Assembly: GCA_022600195.1 (NCBI GenBank) | Contig: JAHZKX010000001.1 | Location: 16,607-80,606 of the forward strand | Reading direction: 5' to 3' | Length of the DNA: 64,000 nt | Source: Planctomycetota bacterium | Lineage (GTDB): Bacteria; Planctomycetota; Planctomycetia; Planctomycetales; Planctomycetaceae | Shown: positions 46,045-57,363 of the stretch, in pieces | How positions within the stretch are numbered: position 1 is the stretch's first letter | Layout of the letters: the number at the start of each line of letters is the position of its first letter | Position numbers and translations under genes: made by a program | Notes under the pieces: model-generated | What the model saw: only the letters and a program-made list of their open reading frames with translations | Told to the model about the DNA's origin: nothing | The model's database searches: none

Positions 46045-47223
46045 ATGATGAGTTTACCACCCCCTCCTTTACCTCCGGAAGATGCAGAGGAACCTGTTTT
46101 TCTGGAAGATTCTCCTGCTCTTGGAGGGCAACGGATTGATGATGAGAATGGTCGAATCTTTCCTTGCGAAGGTTGTGGCGCCGATCTGGTATTTCATATC
46201 AAATCGCAAAAACTGAAATGCAAACATTGTGGTTTTGAAAAAGAAATCGGCTTTGATCCAGAGCAGGAAGTGGAAGAGCAGGATTTTTATGGAATGCTGG
46301 CACATCTGAAAATTCAACGCGAAGAGCAGGTTGATTCGGATGAGGAAGAAGAGCAGGAAGTCCAATGCGAAAGTTGCGGTGCAACCCTGGTTTTTGTGGG
46401 TACAGTGACAAGCTCTGAGTGCCCTTATTGTACATCTCCCATTCAACTGGATAAGGTTCATACTTCTCACAAACGCGTTCCAGTTGATGCGGTTTTACCA
46501 TTTCAGATAGAACAAAAAGTTGCGAGACAAAATCTGAAAAGCTGGGTGAAATCGCTTTGGTTTGCACCAAACGAATTTATTGAAAAAGGGGCCGAGGGAT
46601 CCTTTCATGGTGTCTATCTGCCTTATTTTACGTTTGATTCGATGACCAGTACGCAATATACAGGGCAGCGCGGTGAATATTATTATGTGACGGTCGGAAC
46701 CGGGAAAAATCGTCGACGCGAACGTCGAACCAGGTGGTATCCTGCTTCTGGCTCCTTTCAACGTTTTTTTGACGATGTTGTGATTCTGGCTTCCCGTGGA
46801 TTGCCTCGAAAATTGATTCGGGCTTTGGAACCGTTTCCCATGCAATTGCTCATTCCGTTTCGTCATGCATTGCTGGCAGGCTTTACTGCCCGGACATATG
46901 ATGTGGAACTGGAAGATGGTTTTATTTTAGGAAAAGAGCGGATTGACGCTGCCCTTTATGCAGATGTGTGTAGTCGAATTGGTGGCGATACTCAGAGAGT
47001 CAGTTCCATTCAAAGCCAGTACGATGCGATTTCCTATAAACATTTACTGTTGCCTCTCTGGTTGATGACCTACAAATATAAGGAAAAATTTTATCAAGTA
47101 GTCGTGAATGCGGCGACGGGTGAAGTGCAGGGAGAGCGTCCTTACAGTTGGGTGAAAATTCTGCTGGCCTCACTGGTGGGCGGTTTATTAGGAATTGGTG
47201 GTTTTGCCCTTGCGAATCAATGA
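46045..47223 (+). CDS. Double zinc-ribbon protein with C-terminal membrane anchor
   Basis: A 392-aa protein with two TFIIB-like zinc ribbons, C41/C44 with C59/C62 and C108/C111 with C126/C129, separated by an acidic linker (about 66-106). A long middle domain (about 140-350) has basic patches ('GKNRRRERRTRWY') and ends in one transmembrane helix at about 367-388. Similar planctomycete proteins have been mislabelled as helicase or primosomal proteins because of the ribbons; no helicase motif is present. Function unknown. The start is ATG 46045 or 46048. Confidence 0.7.
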   Translation: MMSLPPPPLPPEDAEEPVFLEDSPALGGQRIDDENGRIFPCEGCGADLVFHIKSQKLKCKHCGFEKEIGFDPEQEVEEQDFYGMLAHLKIQREEQVDSDEEEEQEVQCESCGATLVFVGTVTSSECPYCTSPIQLDKVHTSHKRVPVDAVLPFQIEQKVARQNLKSWVKSLWFAPNEFIEKGAEGSFHGVYLPYFTFDSMTSTQYTGQRGEYYYVTVGTGKNRRRERRTRWYPASGSFQRFFDDVVILASRGLPRKLIRALEPFPMQLLIPFRHALLAGFTARTYDVELEDGFILGKERIDAALYADVCSRIGGDTQRVSSIQSQYDAISYKHLLLPLWLMTYKYKEKFYQVVVNAATGEVQGERPYSWVKILLASLVGGLLGIGGFALANQ

Positions 47224-47401
47224 TCTGTCTCTCTTAACTCCCATTTTTACCAACATTTGCTCTGAGTCTCCAGAAATTGGAAACTGATAGCTCTGAACGG
47301 TTGCCGATCAGCCGAAAGGGAGGTAAAAAACAAGACATCCCATTTAAAAACGATTCAGTACATTAATTGAGCAAAGTTCATTGTTAAGGAGTGATTAAGA
47401 G

Positions 47402-48394
47402 ATGACCCATCCGATTCGAGTTGCAGTAACAGGGGCAGCCGGCCAAATTGGTTACGCCATGTTGTTCCGCCTGGCATCAGGGGAAATATTCGGCCCTGAT
47501 CAACCTGTTATTATCCATCTCGTTGAAATACCCCCTGTGCTTTCCGCATTAGATGGAGTCGAGATGGAGCTTGAAGACTGTGCATTTCCCACATTGGCGG
47601 GTGTTGTGAAAGCTGATAGCGACCATCTGGAAGATGCTTTTGCCGATTGTAATTTTGTGATATGTGTCGGCAGTATTCCTCGAAAAGCGGGCATGGAACG
47701 CGGCGATTTAATTCGAATTAACGGCCCCATTTTCACCAGTACAGGTAAGGCCATTGAAGCGGCAGCTGCGGATGATGTCCGGGTTCTGGTTGTGGGAAAC
47801 CCCTGTAATACGAACTGTTTGATTGCAATGAGTAATGCTCCTAAAGTACCCCGCGATCGTTGGTATGCGATGACTCGTCTGGATCAGAACCGGGCGATGA
47901 CTCAGATTGCCAAGAAAGCAGGGCAACCTGTTTCTGCTGTGAAGAATATGAATATCTGGGGCAACCACTCAGCAACTCAGTTTCCAGATTTTTATCATGC
48001 GACGATTCATGGAAATCCCGTTCCGGAGATTATTGAAGACCATGACTGGCTGCGTGGTGAATTTATTGAAACCGTGCAGAAACGCGGTGCTACTGTGATT
48101 CAGGCCCGCGGCGCTTCCAGTGCTGCTTCTGCTGCTAATGCTGCCTTGGATACAATCAAGAGCATCGTCACTCCGACTCAATTAGGTGATAGTTTCAGTG
48201 CAGCCGTTTGTAGTGATGGGAGCTATGGAGTAGACGAAGGGTTGATCTGCGGCTACCCATTGACCAGTGATGGCACGACATGGAAAATTGTGCAAGGCAT
48301 TGAGCACGATGATTTTGCTCAGGACAAATTCGAAGCGACGTTGCAGGAGTTGCGTGATGAACGCGATGTCGTTCGCGATTTACTACCAGGTTGA
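47402..48394 (+). CDS. mdh: Malate dehydrogenase
   Basis: NAD-dependent TCA-cycle enzyme of 330 aa (MDH type 2, cytosolic-like). The Rossmann motif TGAAGQIG is at 10-17, R94 and R100 bind substrate, N133 sits in 'VGNPCNTN', and the D161...H189 pair ([10 protein letters not shown]) is catalytic. AAGGAG lies 10 bp before ATG 47402. It is monocistronic by spacing, with bioA 80 bp downstream. Confidence 0.97.
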   Translation: MTHPIRVAVTGAAGQIGYAMLFRLASGEIFGPDQPVIIHLVEIPPVLSALDGVEMELEDCAFPTLAGVVKADSDHLEDAFADCNFVICVGSIPRKAGMERGDLIRINGPIFTSTGKAIEAAAADDVRVLVVGNPCNTNCLIAMSNAPKVPRDRWYAMTRLDQNRAMTQIAKKAGQPVSAVKNMNIWGNHSATQFPDFYHATIHGNPVPEIIEDHDWLRGEFIETVQKRGATVIQARGASSAASAANAALDTIKSIVTPTQLGDSFSAAVCSDGSYGVDEGLICGYPLTSDGTTWKIVQGIEHDDFAQDKFEATLQELRDERDVVRDLLPG

Positions 48395-48494
48395 TTTTTG
48401 AAATTGTTGATAAGATGAGTGAAAGAGTCACAGTCAATTGACGTGGCTCTTTCTGCTTTTATAAACCGCTTACTTGAAATTGTTAGAGAAGAGC

Positions 48495-49862
48495 ATGCAT
48501 CCTGAAGAATTGCGTAGAGTTGATAATGAGCATGTCTGGCATCCATTCACTCAAATGAGAGCGCACCGGGATGAAAACGTACCGATAATCGAATCTGCTG
48601 ATGGGTACTTTTTAAAAGATGTGAACGGTAATACCTATTTAGATGGTGTTTCGTCTCTTTGGTGTAACGTACATGGTCATCATGTGCCTGAAATCGATCA
48701 GGCGATTCGGGAGCAATTGGACAAAGTCGCGCATTCCACCTTGCTGGGACTGGCGAGTGTACCATCCATTGAGTTGGCTGGAGAATTAGTCAGACGTGCG
48801 CCAACAGGGCTGACAAAAATCTTCTATTCCGATAGCGGCTCAACTGCTGTTGAGATTGCGCTGAAAATGGCGTTTCAATTTCATGCACAGAAACAGGATT
48901 CCGAAACGCAACCACGCGATCTGTTTGCCTGTATGCAAGACTCCTATCATGGAGATACCATCGGTTCTGTCAGCGTGGGAGGAATTCCCATTTTCCATCA
49001 GATCTTCGGAAAGCTGTTGTTTGAATCAGTACAAATTCCCTGTCCAGCTGCCTTTCATCGTCCTGATGGATATACGGAAGCTGGTTATCTGGAATACTGT
49101 GATCAGGAATTAGAACGTCTGATTGTAGAGAATCACCAGAGGTTAGCTGCGTTCATCATTGAACCTCTGGTGCAGGGAGCGGGTGGGATGTTGATGCATC
49201 CACGCGGTTATTTGAAACGAGTTCGTGAATTGACGGCTCGTTATGGTATTCCGCTTATTGCCGATGAAGTCGCCGTGGGGTTGGGACGCACCGGCACAAT
49301 GTTTGCCTGTGAGAGTGAAGCTGTGATACCAGATTTCCTCTGTCTGGCGAAAGGAATTACAGGAGGCTACCTGCCTTTGGCAGTCACGATGACCACAGAC
49401 GATATATTCTCCGCTTTTGATGCTGAGCCAGATGAGTACAAAACGTTTTTTCACGGACACACCTATACCGGAAACTCATTGGCGTGTGCTGCGGCGCTGG
49501 CGACTTTAAAGCTGTTCGATACACATCAGACTTTGGAAAACGTAACAAACAATACTGAGATATTGTCCAAACGGTTATCGGAGCTCAAAGATCATCCTCA
49601 TGTGGGTGAAGTGCGACAACAGGGAGTCATGGTGGGAATCGAACTTGTTGAAGAACGAGAATCCAATTCCTCATTTCCCGCAGAGATGAGAATGGGGCAT
49701 CAGGTGACGCTTATGGCCCGCAAGCAGGGAGTGATAATTCGTCCGCTGGGTGATGTGGTAGTATTAATGCCGGCTCCCGGTATGCCAGGTGATTTGGTTC
49801 ATCAACTTTGCGATATTGTTTTTGCAGCCATTGATGAAGCCATTCGATTACAAGTTGCTTAA
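48495..49862 (+). CDS. bioA: Adenosylmethionine-8-amino-7-oxononanoate transaminase
   Basis: PLP enzyme of biotin synthesis that makes 7,8-diaminopelargonate. The frame opens at TTG 48474; ATG 48495 has AGAGAAGAG just upstream and is preferred (455 aa). Numbering from the TTG, the N-terminal 'HVWHPFTQM' (20-28) is the BioA signature, D264 holds the PLP ring nitrogen, and K293 in '[10 protein letters not shown]' forms the Schiff base. No bioF, bioD or bioB is in the window. The 'HPFTQM' box argues against a generic class III aminotransferase. Confidence 0.95.
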   Translation: MHPEELRRVDNEHVWHPFTQMRAHRDENVPIIESADGYFLKDVNGNTYLDGVSSLWCNVHGHHVPEIDQAIREQLDKVAHSTLLGLASVPSIELAGELVRRAPTGLTKIFYSDSGSTAVEIALKMAFQFHAQKQDSETQPRDLFACMQDSYHGDTIGSVSVGGIPIFHQIFGKLLFESVQIPCPAAFHRPDGYTEAGYLEYCDQELERLIVENHQRLAAFIIEPLVQGAGGMLMHPRGYLKRVRELTARYGIPLIADEVAVGLGRTGTMFACESEAVIPDFLCLAKGITGGYLPLAVTMTTDDIFSAFDAEPDEYKTFFHGHTYTGNSLACAAALATLKLFDTHQTLENVTNNTEILSKRLSELKDHPHVGEVRQQGVMVGIELVEERESNSSFPAEMRMGHQVTLMARKQGVIIRPLGDVVVLMPAPGMPGDLVHQLCDIVFAAIDEAIRLQVA

Positions 49863-49884
49863 GACAAAGTCGGGATGCAATGGG

Positions 49885-50991
49885 CTAAGGTTTCTCTGGC
49901 TTGCTTAACCCAGATGATTCATCGCCAGAAGAGTCTGTCTCTGACGAGTCTTGTTTTTGTCCCATTTGTTTCAGGACATCGTCAATATCCACAGTTGGAA
50001 TATCTTTTAGGCTTTCCATTGAGATGTCAGGTGGTTCAATCAACTTCGCGGTTCTACTGCGGGCAAATTGTTGATCACTCTGAGAAAACCTCCAGATCAG
50101 AAATGCCAGTGCGGTGCTGATCACCAAAAAGATAGCAATAATATATTTGATGGCCCCTGAAGAGGAACTGCTTTCAGTCGGTACCGGGGGAAACCAGCGG
50201 ATTTGTCTGGCAATTAACAGTGGTGCTGTTTGTAGTTTTCCAGCCGCTGAAGGATATCCATACTTTTTAAAATAATATCCGGTAATCTGGACAGTCGGCA
50301 ATTCTTTAAGATCGGGGCCTTGCGGGATTCCTTCGGGAAGAGTTGTGCAGAGCACACGCCAGGGATGTGTGCCTGAATCTTTCGAAAAAAACCAGCCTTC
50401 ATAGAGCGTCTTAATTCCGTAGAGGTTCTTTTCAATGGTCAGTGGGGTGAGTCTTTTGAGCTGCCCCTTGACGGTCATAAGTTGTCCCCGGTATCGGGGA
50501 GATTCTGTCATCACAACGACGAAGGGAGGGGCAGGTTTAGCCGACTGTTCGAGAACGTTTTGAGGTATGGCTGCTGCTTTTGCGAGCAAATAATACATCG
50601 CACCTGCTTCATGCGTACGAATTCCGAGCGTGCTGTCAGAAACAGATTGCATGAATTCAGGAGCAACCTGAATATCGTATTCCCCGTTTTCCAATTGTGT
50701 GTCGACGGTCTTGGGGAGTTTTACTTTCGGTGGCAATTCTGACCGGAATTCGTCCGGTTTTAATTGTACTTCTTTTTTGACACTGAAATCAATTTCACGC
50801 TGAGGGACTTCCGTTTTCTGAATAGCTGGATCATCCTTGGGGCGACCTGTGAGCCAATACCAGTTCTCTGGTTTGGAAGCAAAGTGCATTGCTATGAAGA
50901 TCAGGCCAATCGCGGCAACCAGTCTGAAGAGTCGAATCTGATCGCGACGGGTGAAGTAAGAAGGCGTTGCTGATTGTTTATGAAATCGCAT
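49885..50991 (-). CDS. Membrane-anchored protein of unknown function
   Basis: A 368-aa protein, unrecognised. One TM segment near 22-42 and another near 277-298 flank a large domain (about 50-270) that is probably periplasmic. The C-terminal tail (about 305-368) is acidic and Ser-rich. The domain includes 'YRGQLMTVKGQLKRLTPL' and 'TVQITGYYFKKYGY', which look like OB-fold or tRNA-anticodon-like strands, but I assign no function. GAGGCG precedes the ATG. It is upstream of the pyruvate dehydrogenase operon on the same strand as those genes but not clearly part of it. Confidence 0.7.
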   Translation of the reverse strand: MRFHKQSATPSYFTRRDQIRLFRLVAAIGLIFIAMHFASKPENWYWLTGRPKDDPAIQKTEVPQREIDFSVKKEVQLKPDEFRSELPPKVKLPKTVDTQLENGEYDIQVAPEFMQSVSDSTLGIRTHEAGAMYYLLAKAAAIPQNVLEQSAKPAPPFVVVMTESPRYRGQLMTVKGQLKRLTPLTIEKNLYGIKTLYEGWFFSKDSGTHPWRVLCTTLPEGIPQGPDLKELPTVQITGYYFKKYGYPSAAGKLQTAPLLIARQIRWFPPVPTESSSSSGAIKYIIAIFLVISTALAFLIWRFSQSDQQFARSRTAKLIEPPDISMESLKDIPTVDIDDVLKQMGQKQDSSETDSSGDESSGLSKPEKP

Positions 50992-51082
50992 TCCTCAACG
51001 CCTCTTTCTGGTTCCTGTCATCAATGATCATGGCTTTCTCTCAGGCCTTTGGTAGCTTGTTCTTAATACGACAGGGGATCAA

Positions 51083-52513
51083 TTATTTTTTTCGTTTCGG
51101 TTTATACATGTGAGTGGCCTGACCGGCAAAACCTTCCGCCGCTTCCATTATAGTCTCAGAAAGTGTGGGGTGTGCATGGATGCTTTCAGCAAGATCTCCC
51201 GCAACCGCCCCCATTTCAACTGCAATGACTCCTTCTGCAATCAGTTCACCCGCACCAGGGCCCACAATTCCAACTCCCAGAACGCGCCCTTTTTTCTTTT
51301 CGAAAATCATTTTTGTGAGACCTTCTGTTCGCGCCAGCGTTTGTGCGCGACCTGAGGCGGCCCAGGGGAACCGTGTGATTTCCACATCAAGGCCCTGATC
51401 TTTGGCTTCTTGCTCTGTGATCCCACACCAGGCAATTTCCGGGTCAGTAAAGACCACTGCTGGAATTGCGAGATTATCAAACTCGGCAGGTTCACCGGCA
51501 ATGGTTTCGATGGCAACTTTTGCTTCACGGGTCGCCTTGTGTGCCAGCATGGGTTCGCCGGCAATATCACCAATTGCGAAAATATGCGGTTCGGCAGTTC
51601 TTTGCTTAGAATCGTGTTGGATGAATCCCCGTTCGTCGAGTTCCAGTTGTGTGTTTTCGAATCCGATCCCTTTGTTATTGGGACGCCGTCCGATGGAGAT
51701 CAAAACGCGGTCGAATGTCTGCTCCGGTTCTACTCCCTCGCCGGTCAGGTTCGCGATAATGCCACTATCCGCGGGAGTTAATTTTTCGACTTTGGTATTT
51801 AAATGTATGGCAGCAAAACTTTCCTTTAAACGTTTTTGCAATGGACGTACCAGATCGCGGTCTGCTCCGGGAAGTAAACCGCCGGTCATTTCCACAACGG
51901 TGACCTCTGAGCCCAAAGCGGCGTAGACGCTGCCCATTTCCAACCCGATATATCCACCACCGACAACCAGTAATTTCGCTGGGATGTCTGCCAGTTCAAG
52001 TGCACCGGTGGAATCCATAATTCGCGGATCACCCAGATCAAAAACAGGGGGAACTGCCGGCGAAGAACCGGTGGCTACAATCGCATATTTGAATCCGATG
52101 AGCTCTTTTGATCCATCCTGTTTGGTGACTTCGACTGTATGGGGATCCTGGAAGCGTCCAAAACCCTTCAGGATTTCAACGTGACGGGCTCCTGCTAATT
52201 GCGAGATACCCCCTGTTAATTGTGTAACAACTTTGTTTTTAAACTCTCTTAATTGGTCGAGGTTTATGTCGGGCTTTTGAAAGGAGATCCCCCACTCGGC
52301 GGATTCTTTTGTTTCGTTGATGAGTTTGGCGACATGCAGCAGCGCTTTTGAAGGGATGCAGCCCCGGTTGAGGCATACACCACCAGGGGCAACGTCATCG
52401 TTGACCATAATCACCTTGTAGCCTTTATCTGCCGCGTCGAACGCGGCTGGATAACCACCGGGACCACCACCGATAACAACAATATCCGTTTCTCTGGTTG
52501 CTGATCCAGACAT
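51083..52513 (-). CDS. lpd: Dihydrolipoyl dehydrogenase (E3)
   Basis: FAD enzyme that reoxidises lipoyl groups of the pyruvate dehydrogenase complex. At 476 aa it matches the family. The redox disulfide is C47-x4-C52 in '[16 protein letters not shown]', the N-terminal GxGxxG is 'GGGPGG', and the C-terminal '[13 protein letters not shown]' carries the catalytic His-Glu pair. Last gene of the aceE-aceF-lpd operon, 57 bp after aceF. AAGG lies about 11 bp before the ATG. Confidence 0.97.
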   Translation of the reverse strand: MSGSATRETDIVVIGGGPGGYPAAFDAADKGYKVIMVNDDVAPGGVCLNRGCIPSKALLHVAKLINETKESAEWGISFQKPDINLDQLREFKNKVVTQLTGGISQLAGARHVEILKGFGRFQDPHTVEVTKQDGSKELIGFKYAIVATGSSPAVPPVFDLGDPRIMDSTGALELADIPAKLLVVGGGYIGLEMGSVYAALGSEVTVVEMTGGLLPGADRDLVRPLQKRLKESFAAIHLNTKVEKLTPADSGIIANLTGEGVEPEQTFDRVLISIGRRPNNKGIGFENTQLELDERGFIQHDSKQRTAEPHIFAIGDIAGEPMLAHKATREAKVAIETIAGEPAEFDNLAIPAVVFTDPEIAWCGITEQEAKDQGLDVEITRFPWAASGRAQTLARTEGLTKMIFEKKKGRVLGVGIVGPGAGELIAEGVIAVEMGAVAGDLAESIHAHPTLSETIMEAAEGFAGQATHMYKPKRKK

Positions 52514-52570
52514 AATAGCATTTACCTTAATTTTAATTGATTAGCTTCAATACAGTTCGATTTTTTTAGC

Positions 52571-53899
52571 TTAGCAGTCAACCAGTAGGTTGAATGGATC
52601 AGAAAGCAAACTGGAGATACGCACAATGAAGCGGGCTGCATCTGCACCGTTAATCACGCGATGATCGTAAGAAAGCGATAGTGGAAGCATCAGGCGTGGG
52701 ACAGGATTGTCATTGATCAACTGGAATTCATGTCGTGAGCGAGACATTCCCAGAATGGCAACTTCCGGGTAGTTCACAATGGGCGTGAATGAAGTTCCTC
52801 CCAATCCTCCCAGATTTGTGATCGTAAAGGACCCTCCCTGCATATCACTCATTTCCAATTTACGGTCGCGTGCTTTTATCGCCAGTTCATTCATTTCCTG
52901 AGCGATGGCAATGATGTTTTTCTTGTCAACATTTTTGACAACCGGTACAACCAGCCCATTTTCTGTATCAACTGCCACTCCAATGTTGACATATTTTTTG
53001 AAAATGATTTCATCGGTCTCTGGATCAAGACTGGAATTAAAAGCGGGAAATTCGTGTAAGACGATGGCAACGGCTTTCATAGCCAGCGCGGTCATCGTTA
53101 CTTTTGGTCCAGAGTAGTTAGGTTTGGAAATGAAGAGTTTGCGCGCCGTCTCCAGGTCTGTGATATCTGCATGGTCAAATTGTGTGACATGCGGAATCAC
53201 CTGCCAGGAAAGGCTGAGATTCTTGGCAGAAACGCGCGCGAGCTTTTTCATTTTCTGACGTTCCACATCACCAAATTGCGTGAAGTCTGGCAAGGGGGGG
53301 ACTGAGATTCCCCCTCCTCCGCCAGCAGAGCCTCCTCCCGCGATCAGGTTTTTGACATAATTTTCTACGTCTTCCTGTGTGATGCGACCACCGGATTCTG
53401 AACCTGTTACTAAATGCAGGTCGACTCCCAGTTTACGGGCAAGACGTCGGGTGGCGGGGCCTGCAGGCACTGGGGTTTTGTTCGACGAAGTTGCGACTGT
53501 AGGCACGGGTTGAGTTGCCGATGGTGTGGGTGCCGGTTTTGTCTCTGCTTTCGATTTCGGAGCTGGTGCGGATTCTTCTTTTGCAGGTTCGGCTGCTTTT
53601 GCTTCGGTAGTTTGATCTTCTACGGGTTTCGTATCAGAAGCCGGAGCTGCTGTGGCGCCGTTCGATTCTTCAATGGACAGCAAAACCGTACCGATGGCGA
53701 CTGAGTCTCCTTCAGACACATTCAGTGCCGCGATGGTACCACTATGAGGAGACTCTAATTGAACAACTGCTTTATCCGTTTCGATATCCATCAAAACCTG
53801 CCCCTGTTCGACGGAATCGCCTACAGCAACAGTGATTTGTCCAACGTCTGCCGATTCCACACCTTCACTTACTTCTGGGAGTTTAAATTCAGTAGCCAT
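52571..53899 (-). CDS. aceF: Dihydrolipoamide acetyltransferase (E2)
   Basis: Core of pyruvate dehydrogenase, 442 aa. One lipoyl domain at the N-terminus carries K43 in 'DIETDKAVVQLES'. An Ala/Pro/Thr-rich linker (about 85-145) is followed by the peripheral-subunit binding domain (about 147-185, 'GPATRRLARKLGVDL'). The catalytic domain (about 210-442) ends with 'SYDHRVINGADAARF': H413 is catalytic and N417 stands where many E2 proteins have Asp. Asn at this site is known in Azotobacter E2, so activity is likely retained. Middle gene of the operon. Confidence 0.96.
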   Translation of the reverse strand: MATEFKLPEVSEGVESADVGQITVAVGDSVEQGQVLMDIETDKAVVQLESPHSGTIAALNVSEGDSVAIGTVLLSIEESNGATAAPASDTKPVEDQTTEAKAAEPAKEESAPAPKSKAETKPAPTPSATQPVPTVATSSNKTPVPAGPATRRLARKLGVDLHLVTGSESGGRITQEDVENYVKNLIAGGGSAGGGGGISVPPLPDFTQFGDVERQKMKKLARVSAKNLSLSWQVIPHVTQFDHADITDLETARKLFISKPNYSGPKVTMTALAMKAVAIVLHEFPAFNSSLDPETDEIIFKKYVNIGVAVDTENGLVVPVVKNVDKKNIIAIAQEMNELAIKARDRKLEMSDMQGGSFTITNLGGLGGTSFTPIVNYPEVAILGMSRSRHEFQLINDNPVPRLMLPLSLSYDHRVINGADAARFIVRISSLLSDPFNLLVDC

Positions 53900-53959
53900 A
53901 GTTTTGTCGTTCTATTCGTTTAGTATTTCTATTTTATTTAGCCCGATGAATGCTGCCGA

Positions 53960-56653
53960 TTATGCCAGCCGGGGGTTCACTTTTTCCGAATCAATTCCTA
54001 ACTCTTTAATAATCGCAGGCAGTTGTTTTTTATCGAACTGACCTTCTTCAGCCAGTGAGACCAGTGTTGCTACAACGATATTCTCAGCATCAATTTCAAA
54101 ATGGCGTCTGAGTGATTCACGCGTCTCGCTACGTCCAAATCCGTCGGTTCCGAGTACACAGTAATTTCCGGAGATTCCTTCGCGTATCTGATCGGCAACC
54201 AGTTTAATATTATCGCTGGAAGCAATGAATGGCCCCTGAGTAGATTCAAAGGTAGTCTCCAGATAGGATTTTTGAGGTTCCGCATCTGGATTGAGACGGT
54301 TATGACGCTCTACGTCCTTTATGTTTCTGGCCAATTCACTGTAACTGGTAACGCTCCAGACATCACTGGCAATATCAAATTTCTCCGCTAAGATTTCCTG
54401 AGCACGCAGTACTTCCCTTAAGATCGGGCCGCTACCAAATAATTGCGGTCGCAAGGAGATGGATGGTTTTTCTACATCCTGAGCGCGGAATTTATAAATC
54501 CCCTTAATGATTCCATCGACAACATGGTCACCTTCCGGCATGGGAGCCATCTCATAATTTTCATTATAGACAGAGAGATAATAGAAAATCTCTTCGCCTT
54601 CCTGATACATGCGACGCATTCCATCTTGGATAATGACAGCTAATTCATAGGCATAGGCAGGATCATATGCAAGCAGCGTGGGAACTGTTGAAGCCATCAG
54701 ATGACTATGTCCATCCTGGTGTTGAAGTCCTTCCCCGTTGAGAGTCGTTCTTCCTGAGGTTCCGCCTAAGAGAAAACCTTTTGTACGCGAATCGGCGGCG
54801 GCCCAGACAAGATCGCCGACTCTTTGAAATCCGAACATTGAGTAGTAGACATAGAACGGTATCATGTTTACACCTTGATTGGCGTACGCAGTTCCTGTGG
54901 CGATGAAGGAGGAAATTGCTCCCGCTTCGTTGATGCCTTCTTCAAGGATCTGACCGTCTTTGGCTTCTCTGTAATACATTAACTGGTCACGGTCGACCGG
55001 TTCGTATAATTGCCCTTGGCTCGCGTAAATTCCACATTGCTTGAATAAACCTTCCATCCCGAAGGTTCTGGCTTCGTCGGGAATAATGGGCACGATGCGT
55101 TTGCCAATCACCTTATCGCGGAGCAGGTTACCCAGCAGAATTCCGAACGCTCCGGTAGTTGAACCTTTTTTGCCCGCCATACCCTTCATGAATTTGTCGA
55201 GTGACTCCAGCGTAGGCGTTTCCAGTCGTTCTTCAGTCGGTGCCCGTTTGGGAAGATAGCCACCGAGTTCTTCCCTTTTCTTTTGCAGATACTGCATTTC
55301 GGGGCTGTTTTCATCAGGCTTATAAAACGGTGCGTTCTTTACATCTTCATCTCGAATAGGAATACCAAATCGAGAGCGGAAATCTCTCAGTTCTTCTTCG
55401 TTCGCTTTTTTCACATTGTGGGCGATATTACGACCTTCGCCTATTTCACCTAGCCCGTATCCTTTTATCGTTTTGGCCAGAATCACTGTCGGGGATCCTG
55501 TGTGATTCACGGCAGCATTGTAAGCCGCAAATACTTTTTCTGGATCATGACCACCACGTTTCATACGTTTGATCTGATCGTCGGACAGGTTTTCCACCAT
55601 CTTTTCCAGTTCGGGATTTTCCCCAAAGAAATGTTCCCGGACGTAAGAGCCTGGTTCCACAACGTATTTCTGGTACTGACCATCAACGACTTCTCCCATT
55701 CGCTTAACGAGATGGCCATTGTCGTCTTCAGCCAGCATATTATCCCAGTCACCTCCCCAAACAACTTTTATACAGTTCCAGCCTGCACCACGGAACGCAG
55801 CTTCTAGTTCCTGGATGATCTTTCCATTTCCGCGTACGGGGCCATCCAAACGCTGGAGGTTACAGTTAATGACAAAAATCAGGTTGTCCAGATGTTCTCG
55901 CGATGCAAGCGTGATCGCTCCCAGAGTCTCTGGTTCATCCGTTTCACCATCGCCTACGAAACACCAGACCTTAGACTTGGATGTGTCCATGATTCCGCGG
56001 TTGTGGAGGTAACGTAAGAAACGCGCGTGATAAATTGACATAATGGGCCCCAGGCCCATAGAGACGGTTGGGAATTGCCAAAAATCAGGCATCAACCAAG
56101 GATGAGGATAAGAGGAAAGTCCGCCACCTCGCGGAAGTTCCTGTCGGAATCGCTCAAGGTTTTCTTCTGACAATCGGCCTTCCACAAAAGCACGCGCATA
56201 GACACCGGGTGAGGCATGTCCCTGAAAATATACCGAATCGCCAGAGTGGTCTTCCGTTCGGGAATGAAAGAAGTGGTTAAATCCAATTTCGAAAAGTGTA
56301 GCCGCTGAAGCATATGTCGAAATATGTCCGCCAATCCCATCATGGTCTTTATTCGCTCGAACTACCATCGCCATTGCATTCCAACGAATGATACTTTTAA
56401 TTCGCCGCTCAATTTCTCGATTGCCTGGAAAAGGCGATTGCTCATCAAGGGGAATGGTATTGATGTAGGGAGTATTGGCAGTGAAGGGCATCGTCACTCC
56501 TTGACGATAGGCTCGTTCCTGCAAGACAGCCAAAACACTTTTCACTCTCTCCTTACCATATCGGATGATAAGATCGTCCAGTGATTCAAACCATTCTTCA
56601 AGTTCTGCCGGATCGACTCCTGGTACAGCACCTGTAACTGTATGTTCTGCCAT
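53960..56653 (-). CDS. aceE: Pyruvate dehydrogenase E1, homodimeric type
   Basis: Thiamine-diphosphate enzyme that decarboxylates pyruvate. It matches the single-chain AceE type (about 890 aa). The frame opens at TTG 56671; ATG 56653 is likelier (897 aa). The ThDP motif runs from GDGETDEP at 240-247 to 'INCNLQRLDG' about 30 residues later (numbering from the TTG). 'SRFGIPI' and 'HSHLMASTVPTLLAYDPAYA' are typical of AceE. It leads aceF and lpd, forming a complete PDH operon on the minus strand. Confidence 0.97.
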   Translation of the reverse strand: MAEHTVTGAVPGVDPAELEEWFESLDDLIIRYGKERVKSVLAVLQERAYRQGVTMPFTANTPYINTIPLDEQSPFPGNREIERRIKSIIRWNAMAMVVRANKDHDGIGGHISTYASAATLFEIGFNHFFHSRTEDHSGDSVYFQGHASPGVYARAFVEGRLSEENLERFRQELPRGGGLSSYPHPWLMPDFWQFPTVSMGLGPIMSIYHARFLRYLHNRGIMDTSKSKVWCFVGDGETDEPETLGAITLASREHLDNLIFVINCNLQRLDGPVRGNGKIIQELEAAFRGAGWNCIKVVWGGDWDNMLAEDDNGHLVKRMGEVVDGQYQKYVVEPGSYVREHFFGENPELEKMVENLSDDQIKRMKRGGHDPEKVFAAYNAAVNHTGSPTVILAKTIKGYGLGEIGEGRNIAHNVKKANEEELRDFRSRFGIPIRDEDVKNAPFYKPDENSPEMQYLQKKREELGGYLPKRAPTEERLETPTLESLDKFMKGMAGKKGSTTGAFGILLGNLLRDKVIGKRIVPIIPDEARTFGMEGLFKQCGIYASQGQLYEPVDRDQLMYYREAKDGQILEEGINEAGAISSFIATGTAYANQGVNMIPFYVYYSMFGFQRVGDLVWAAADSRTKGFLLGGTSGRTTLNGEGLQHQDGHSHLMASTVPTLLAYDPAYAYELAVIIQDGMRRMYQEGEEIFYYLSVYNENYEMAPMPEGDHVVDGIIKGIYKFRAQDVEKPSISLRPQLFGSGPILREVLRAQEILAEKFDIASDVWSVTSYSELARNIKDVERHNRLNPDAEPQKSYLETTFESTQGPFIASSDNIKLVADQIREGISGNYCVLGTDGFGRSETRESLRRHFEIDAENIVVATLVSLAEEGQFDKKQLPAIIKELGIDSEKVNPRLA

Positions 56654-56671
56654 GAGATAAGGTTCTTTCAA

Positions 56672-57363
56672 CCTGAATAAGTCTTTATTGGAATTAATGC
56701 CCGTTATTGATCCTGAATTGTTCTTCAGTTGTTATCCAAGCACAAATAACACATATGTTCTATAACAACTGAGTGATCGATCAATTTTAGGAATGCATCG
56801 TTATTAAGGGAACTGAATCGAATCTATTTCGCGAGAATTCAGTATGTGCTTGAGAATGAAGGACATTGAACGACATCGCGGATAACAAATTCTAACTGAT
56901 TTCCGTCAGATTTGCGAGTGATACTATCTGGTCTAAACTCTTTAATAGACACAGTAAACGTCAAAGGGGGGGGGGATAGGTGGTTTGTGACAGGAATTTG
57001 TCAGGATATGTGGAGTTTTTATTCAGATTCTGGAGGGAATGGTGAGGAACTCACTAGTATTGATCGGCTCGTTCTTCTCTTTACGTGAGTGTTGTTCCAT
57101 GGTCTGTATATGGTTTATTTGACTTGGCTTATCTATTCTGTCAGGGGCGCATGTTCATTTATTGTGGATTTAAACCATTTTTTCTCATCCGCAGTAATGA
57201 TGTAAAGCGTTATCTCAAAAATGATTATAAATATCCAATCAATTTAAACAATTTGGGCTGTCAAAATTGTTTTCTGGTGTGATATTAAATACCATGAGAA
57301 TGTGAGTTTCTTAGATTCAGATATTCTCAATCCTGTAATTTCGAATTCTGAGAGCAATCTTTG
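56672..57363. other. Intergenic region between aceE and the sigma factor gene, with a G10 run
   Basis: About 690 bp between divergent genes. It should hold the aceE promoter on the minus strand and the sigma-factor promoter on the plus strand. Ten consecutive G occur at 56966-56975, a tract prone to slippage. An open frame at 57085-57282 has no recognisable feature. No RNA gene or riboswitch recognised. Confidence 0.45.

Noticed and set aside
57085..57282. 65-codon open frame before the sigma factor gene
   Set aside because: No recognisable feature; low-complexity hydrophobic stretch in an AT-rich gap.
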